Source: Isoetes taiwanensis
Lineage: Eukaryota > Streptophyta > Lycopodiopsida > Isoetales > Isoetaceae
Direction: 5' to 3'
DNA length: 64,000 nucleotides
NCBI GenBank assembly: GCA_021234155.1
Contig: JAJEKV010000010.1
Span: forward strand, 8,688,815 to 8,752,814
How positions within the stretch are numbered: position 1 is the stretch's first letter; every line of letters begins with the position of its first letter. A program made the position numbers and the translations under genes. Shown in pieces: positions 58,111-64,000 of the stretch. The notes below the pieces were generated by a model. The model worked only from the letters and a program-made list of their open reading frames with translations, did no database searches and was not told the DNA's origin.

Positions 58111-60860
58111 GCCCAAGGCTGCCTGAAGGACGGGCGGGGAACGAAGTATCCTATGCAAGGGGACTTGGACAAGGGAGGGTCCCACCCTAGCCTGGAAATT
58201 CCGCTAGCACCTGCCTATAAGGCCGGGTTGCGCCTCAACAAGAGCTTAGATGTCAATTTCTTTCACAAAGATTCCCGTAAGATGTCATTGACATCCTCGG
58301 CCTCAAGCAGCATAAGCACCGGCTACTGCATTCATCACCAAATCGCCAGTACTGATCTTAGCAAGGAAGGGAGTGTCAAACGATGCAAGAAGCGCCTCAG
58401 GAGCTGAAAGATCGCCTAAGCAGTGGGGAGCGGATTTGCAGAGCACCTATAAAATGGGGAACTTATTTATAGAAAGGGAACCCTAATTTTGGATGACCTA
58501 GATTTAATGGAGGATGAAGCACCCTGATCTATTAAGGGATGCAATTGCAAGTTTTGAAGACTATTTCTAGAGTTTGCTAATGCTAAGGAGAGCTACCGAA
58601 CCTATTGTGCAATTTGGAGATCATTTGGTGATGACATGGCACGGGTCTTCGATACACGCTGCCTGCTCCCATTTCTAAAATGTAGAAATCGGCCCTACGA
58701 CGCAGAGACATGGGTCCCAATTGGGCCAGATTACTCAATTTATAAGGATTCAAGGTCGTAGGGAATTTACCAATCTCATCGAAGAAGTGCATTGACCCTT
58801 TACTTGGCTCATTTTGGAGCTGTTTTTGGGCATTTTAGCATGGTTCACATCGCTATACCGATTTCTAAAATCGTGAAATCTGTCCCGGCGCTGACGTGAG
58901 ACATCGCCTCACTGGGCTCCAAACCCAATTTACTCAGTTCCAAGGCTAGGGGTCGTATATCTTGATCTATCTAAAACGGGTTTGGATTCTATTTACGCAA
59001 AAATTTTCTTTTTTATATTAACAAAATTTTACATAAATATTTACAAGGTTCAAGGGATGCTTCCCTTTGATGTGTTCAAGATACATGTCCTACTTCTCAT
59101 GAGGGTAACCCTCTCGCGTAATCGTAAGTGTGCCGCTGAATCTTCGCAACAGCCACCAAGTGGGTTTCATCTTGCAAACACACAAAGAATATCTCGCTCA
59201 TTACCGCCAAGATGTCCGTTTGTATTTCTGATGACTTTCACGGACTGATTGAACGGGCGCTTCGGTGGAATCAGAGCCCGTGAACTTTCTCTCGAAGTGG
59301 CGGATCTCCTCGAGTGCCCTGCCTTCCTCCCCCGCTTCTTCTGCTCCTCTTCTTCCGGTGCCTCGTGGCCTTGTTTGCGGAGGGGCTTTAGTGTCCGGCT
59401 TCGCTCTGCGTCTCACTGACGTTTCACCCTGCTCCTGGTATTAGGTGTTGTAGGCTCCCACTTCGCCATATATGAAATTCTCATTCTCTTTCTCATAGAC
59501 CTTTTTAAGGGTCTATCATCTCTTTATTGCGGGTTAGCCCTTTAATTCCGTCCTATCAAGCTGGCTGGCTACACCTCGCCTCGGCCTCTCGCTTCGGCTG
59601 CTCGCTGCGGTAATTTTCCTTTCTACAACCGGTTTCGCCTGCTCATGCAGATTTAGTGTTTTGGTCCACCGTTTGTGGGCGGTTCCCTCCCGACGTCTTT
59701 GATGACTGACCTTCGGTTTCTTCCCTAACCTTCACCAGTTTCCTTCGTTCGCTTTTGATGGCCTTTGGTCTCCCTTCTTTTCTTTGGTCACGGTGTTCCT
59801 GATCCTTTCTGATTCGCTTCTCCCGGCGCCTTGACTTCTTTCGCTGTGACTTCTGGATCGGAAAGCGGTCGCCTTTTCCTCCCGCGTTGTTGCTCCTCTC
59901 GGTTCTGCCATTCCGCGGGATCTCATCCCCGTTACTCTAATTTGCGGTGGTTCGCCTCGTTTCCTTCGCTTCCTCCAGGGTTAAGGCCTCTGTTGTTCCT
60001 CATTGCCGCTGCCATTTCCCTCGCTGCTTCACTTTATTGGTTCGCTTTGGCGACGCTCGCCGGATTGCCTCTTAAGATCTTCGGTCGCTTCTCTTGTCTG
60101 GATCTTTGACTTTGCGCTTGATTAAGATCCCGTCGACGCGGAGAAGGCGTTCCCGAAGAATCCTGCGAACAAGGCCGGAGCCGCTGGCGCTGGAGTGATC
60201 CGCTCCTACGAGGGGCTTCCTAGCAGTCTGCTTTGTGCGGGCCATCATTTTCGGTTCGTCGATTGGTTTTCATGCCAGAAGATCGCCCTTTGGACAATAC
60301 GAGCGAAGTTCAGGAAGAACGGGAAAATGGGAGGGGTCCAGTTCCCATTTATAGCCAATTTTAGGTCAACTTTAAACCACCTTTGGGCTGTCTAAGCATC
60401 TAAACACTTAAGGTTCACACGCTGTTTCCAGCCCTCGCATTCCTAGAATCTAGAAAACCCTCATTCCGGCGCCGACGGTGAGACACATGGTGGTGGGGCC
60501 CACTATTAAATTAACATGTAACATGCTAAATCTACTAATTTTAGCTTAAATTTAAAATTATCAAGATATTTTATCGCGATTTACAACTTTTTGTGCTGAA
60601 TGTTCATTATCGGCAAAATGTTCTATTTCTAAAATGTGGTGAAATCTGTCCTCAAGCGCGACGGTGAGACCACCCTACTTTTGATGTTGGCTTCATCAAT
60701 TTTTAGTCTTTTACGCTTTCTATTCCTTTTAACTCCAGCATTTCAGCTTAGCATAACTACAAAAATGAGAAAAAAAATTTTCTAATTTCGGTGGCTTGAG
60801 GATCCTATCGCTAGTGCTACTGGAACATGGCTGCTTTGCCTTTTGGTCTCCCGCTAAACA
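58110..60860 (-). other. Chromovirus leader region with dispersed repeats
   Basis: No recognised coding domain. Four degenerate copies of a motif of the type 'ctaaaat..gaaatctgtcc..gcgc.gacg.tgagac' lie near 58670, 58860, 60440 and 60630. Confidence 0.5.
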
Positions 60861-60862
60861 TA

Positions 60863-60874
60863 GCTCGGCTACCA
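60863..60874 (-). promoter_or_regulatory. Primer-binding site (initiator Met tRNA type)
   Basis: On the minus strand TGGTAGCCGAGC follows the 5' LTR after a few bases. It matches TGGTATCAGAGC at 10 of 12 positions; one mismatch falls at a CAG triplet. Confidence 0.7.
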
Positions 60875-60878
60875 ATCG

Positions 60879-62685
60879 CGTGACGCCCCTCTACTGTGAT
60901 AATGTGCCCCTCACCGTGATACAAACAGGAGTTCATCCCCCATACCAGCTCCATGCTAATGGCAAGGGTTCTCCACGCCGCGAACCGCGGACGTTCCGGG
61001 AAGAGTGGAAGGGTCATTGCACCTCGCCTCTGTGGCCTACCTAGCGCGAAGCTTAAAACATACATGTCAGTAGCACATACATCAACATCATATGACCATC
61101 ACTTAAGATGGCCCTCCCACATATCTCAACAGATAGACAGGGAAGATCACATTATCACATAGGGAATCCTACCCAAGCAGCTCTGGACTCAAAGGGATGA
61201 CTCCACTTGGGTTCCGTGAGTTCGCATGTAATCTGTGGTAAATGGATTTAGTCACAAGAACATGGCTTTAAGGTTGTCCACTCCATCTCGCTCTCCCGCA
61301 TTAATTCTTTTGCAGTAGATAGGTTGAAGAATCCTCGGGTTGGATCAGAGTCTCACGGATCATAGCCAAAGGCTGGCAGCCGTGCCACATCTCCCCGCAT
61401 CTCTACGAGGCGTGTAGGAGGTTTCTCTCCCCCACCGTGATGATCACGCCATAGCAAAGTGCATCTTCAGAGGGACACTAACTCCGCCCGTGACTCTCTA
61501 CTGAACCACTTGAAGGGAACTACCACCACCGCATCAAAGTTCTCGCACTGCGGCTGACAACCACCTATCACGATTCCTAATAAAACCCTCGTGGCACCGC
61601 ACGGCTTATCCCCTTAACGGGTGTCAACCGCTACCGTGGTGCACGCAGCCCCCGAAAGTATTGCTTTGTCCGCAGCGTTTCCGGGTAGACTTCTTACATC
61701 CCGAGAGCAACCGCTATGGACACAGCCACCCTTATCAACCAGTTCGACCCTAAGAACACAACACAGGCGGGCTATTGTACGCAGGCCGCAACTATAGTGT
61801 GCTGTGAGAGGCTACTCTAGGAGCATCAACTACAAAGCTTCTTTAGGTCTCTACCCCTTCCCAATACAAGGAGTTCACAGAGATACATCATCCATGTACA
61901 TCACTAAGAACTAAAGAACAAGATCTAATCAGACATAGAGTTAGGTTCTTTAGTTAGAATCGCTATCTAGAGTTCTGTAGGGTTGCTATGGGGCAACCTA
62001 ATAGGCTAAACCTACCGATTCAATGACTAAACAGTGGTTTAGACTATCTTAATTGGCCAAATACCCCATCCTTGAGAGACCTCCCGACCTCGAAAGCTCC
62101 CACCTCATCCCCACAAACGCCAATCTAGAGGAACTAAGGTTGCAATTCCCTCCCCAAATGAGTCTGATGCGTTTTTGGTCATTGAGGCAAACCAAAACAG
62201 AAGTTCTCAAGCCCTAAAATCTAAAAATTAAGCCAAGCTAGGGTTTCCAAACCCTATATAGACAAGGGGGGTGGCTAGGGTTTCCAATTATCCCCTTGGC
62301 ATGTGGGATAATCTGGTAATGGGCCCACCTGTTTTTGGCGGGGCTAGGTGGCCAAAATGTGCCCACATGGAAATGTGCACCCAAATGCTCTCACATGAAA
62401 TGTGTGCACATTAATGAATGTGTACATTGAAAAATGTGCACATTACTTGCATCATGGGTATGGCCCACTTGGCATCAAGTGGCCACATGGAAAATGTGTG
62501 CCCACATTAATGTGTGTACATTGGAAAATGTTACTAATACTAATGCACATTCTAGCAAGTTGCCCCCAGGGCTACCCAATTTGGCTATATCGCCATGCAC
62601 ACGCCAATCTGGTGAGCGCGGTACGCCGCGGATCGGCAAGACAACATACGCCCCGAGCCGCGATAATCGTGGCTGGAACGCCACA
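60879..62685 (-). repeat. 5' LTR (right copy)
   Basis: About 1807 bases, from (c)GTGACGCCCC to GGAACGCCACA. The TATA box is at 62254-62261 and the palindromic array at 62350-62560. It carries an insertion of about 70 bases near 60960-61050 relative to the left copy, plus many 1-4-base indels. Confidence 0.9.
62254..62261 (-). promoter_or_regulatory. LTR TATA box (5' LTR)
   Basis: CTATATAG in the same context as in the left LTR; transcription would run leftward from about 62230. Confidence 0.6.
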
Positions 62686-62689
62686 TCAT

Positions 62690-64000
62690 CCGCGTCGCCC
62701 TCTCATTCCTTCATTCCTCTCCCCATTCCCTTTCTTTTATTCTTTTTACCGCTTTTATGAATGTCTCTTAATTGCTTAGATCTCGATCGACGGAAAGAGG
62801 TTCGTTCTTTTCCTTTCCGGATTGTTCTCGACCGACGCCTATTTTTTGTTTATGAAAATGATTGCTCCTTGTTTAACTGGTTTCAATCTCGCGATACTAT
62901 CTATTTTTCATATATTTTGATTATTGTTTAATTGCCAATTCCCCTTATTTCGCTTCATCGGTTCCATATTCTCTTCCCTCACCGTCCACCGGCCCTCCAC
63001 CTCCTTTGTCTATCCCTCGCTTCGCGTCGTTTCGTCCCGCCCTGCGCTGATATCCCCCACTATGATCAGCCCCTTTATCCCTCGTGTTTCATGACAATTT
63101 CTCCCATGCTTAATAGTTCCGCTTTATCACATTTAGGTGGATAATATACTATTAGCATATAGATTTCCTCAGAATCAAGCAACATTAATATTTATAAGCA
63201 TGTATCTTTTATTAATGTCATTTTCCAAAATACATGCTTTTTGATCGCCAAGAGGTTCCTAGTAGCAGTTAGCCCTTATGCTTTCCTCTCCCTATTTTGT
63301 GTTCTTCCTCCAAAGACGTTTGAACACAACCGCTCATCCTCGGTAAATTTTGTGGGCCGGTGGTTCCCATCGCCTCTACTGCATATGATATCCCTTTCGG
63401 TCTCTTTGCTACGTAGCATGCTTCCATCATCCCAAAGATATCCCTGCAGCAATTCCAAGACTCATATCGTTATTTCTTTTCCTTCCTTTTCGTGACCCCC
63501 GGCCCCTCAGGATCCAAGCATGTGGTCCTTTCTGAATCGGGCTCTCTTTGTTTTGTTCTCGTCCCCTCGCCTCCCGTGGTCGATATGCCTTGGTTCCAGG
63601 GTCTCTTCCTCGGTCTCTTTTCCCCGCTTTCCCACCGGCTGTGGTTCAGGACCTGTTTCGTCTATTGACCCGCATGGTGTCGCTTTCCCCTTATCCGCCG
63701 GCCTTCTCCACCTTTCGCTCCCCGCTTCGCCGCTCCCATCCTCCCTGATCCCCGTGGGTCCATCCCATCTCTCTCGCTGTCGGTTCCCCGCGGTGTTCTC
63801 TTCGACCTCTTTGAGGTAGAGTTTCCCATTCCCACCGCTTGTACTCCCCACCGACCACCTTCCCCGACCTTCGCCAGCTCCCTCGTAACCCCTTCGCATT
63901 TACCGCATATTCTTGTACTTTGAGAGTCCATCTCAGTTTGAACCCTCCCCAGATGTATTATCTTTTTCTTAGCAATACGTAACTGAACGAAGTATACTAA
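62690..64000. other. Pyrimidine-rich flank without a recognised gene
   Basis: Composition resembles the gag and leader parts of the chromovirus (C/T-rich plus strand). Open frames on the minus strand at 63276-63458 and 63507-63899 are Arg/Gly/Glu-rich and may be gag debris of another element. Confidence 0.35.

Larger units (their letters stand above)
49349..62685 (-). mobile_element. Ty3/gypsy chromovirus, complete structure, degenerate coding
   Basis: About 13.3 kb. The right LTR (60879-62685) is the 5' LTR and the left LTR (49349-51074) the 3' LTR for this minus-strand element. LTR ends are TGTGACGT...ACGTCACA. A primer site and a polypurine tract lie at the expected inner edges. From high to low coordinates the coding order is gag (not clearly recognised), RT, RNase H, integrase, chromodomain-like end, which is the Ty3 order. 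Frames are broken by many small indels. Flanking five-base sequences (cttgc and tcatc) do not match, so either a target duplication was lost or an end is misplaced. Confidence 0.9.

Noticed and set aside
49344-62690. Target-site duplication of the chromovirus
   Set aside because: The five bases outside the two LTRs (cttgc and tcatc) do not match.

Overview
The window is nuclear DNA from a land plant with a large, repeat-rich genome. Plant origin is supported by an intact dirigent gene, a PPR-repeat relic, GT-AG introns, TATA boxes, and plant-type chromovirus, copia-like and L1-like elements. A non-flowering lineage (fern or another seed-free plant, possibly a gymnosperm) is my guess, because a Penelope-like reverse transcriptase is present. 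I cannot prove the species. There are no rRNA, tRNA or CRISPR features and no prokaryotic operons.

Layout. 1-1.8 kb is AT-rich DNA with a copia RNase H relic. 1.8-5.7 kb holds a C2H2 zinc-finger exon and a Ulp1/SUMO-protease-like gene, flanked by arrays of the motif GGAATCACC in opposite orientation. 6.1-6.4 kb is a 12-bp GTCAG array. 6.8-11.3 kb has small exon-like coding pieces, including three coherent exons on the minus strand. 12.2-16.6 kb is a GC-rich, near full-length LINE (minus strand) abutting a decayed transposase-like gene at 16.6-18.9 kb (plus). 19-31 kb is mostly non-coding, with a PPR relic, a 379-bp tandem repeat, a 0.95-kb polypyrimidine tract and several perfect hairpins.

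The most interesting part is 31.4-45.4 kb. An intact dirigent gene (minus) and its broken copy (plus) lie head to head with matching promoters. Between them sits an element of about 8 kb (32.5-40.6 kb): two 2.1-kb direct repeats flank a region encoding a Penelope-like reverse transcriptase. The apparent first exon lies inside the repeat and can be joined in phase to the internal coding region through an intron. I see no GIY-YIG endonuclease. Truncated LINEs, a (TC)70 tract and an LTR primer site lie nearby.

45.8-48.1 kb is a 5'-truncated L1-type LINE. 49.35-62.69 kb is one Ty3/gypsy chromovirus on the minus strand, with 1.7-1.8-kb LTRs, initiator-Met primer site, polypurine tract, RT, RNase H, integrase and a chromodomain-like C terminus. 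The rest is pyrimidine-rich DNA without a recognised gene.

Seven copies of one LINE 3' end, all ending in pentanucleotide-type repeats, run through the window. The only gene I believe codes for a normal host protein is the dirigent gene at 31.4-31.9 kb; the Ulp1-like gene is a possible second.
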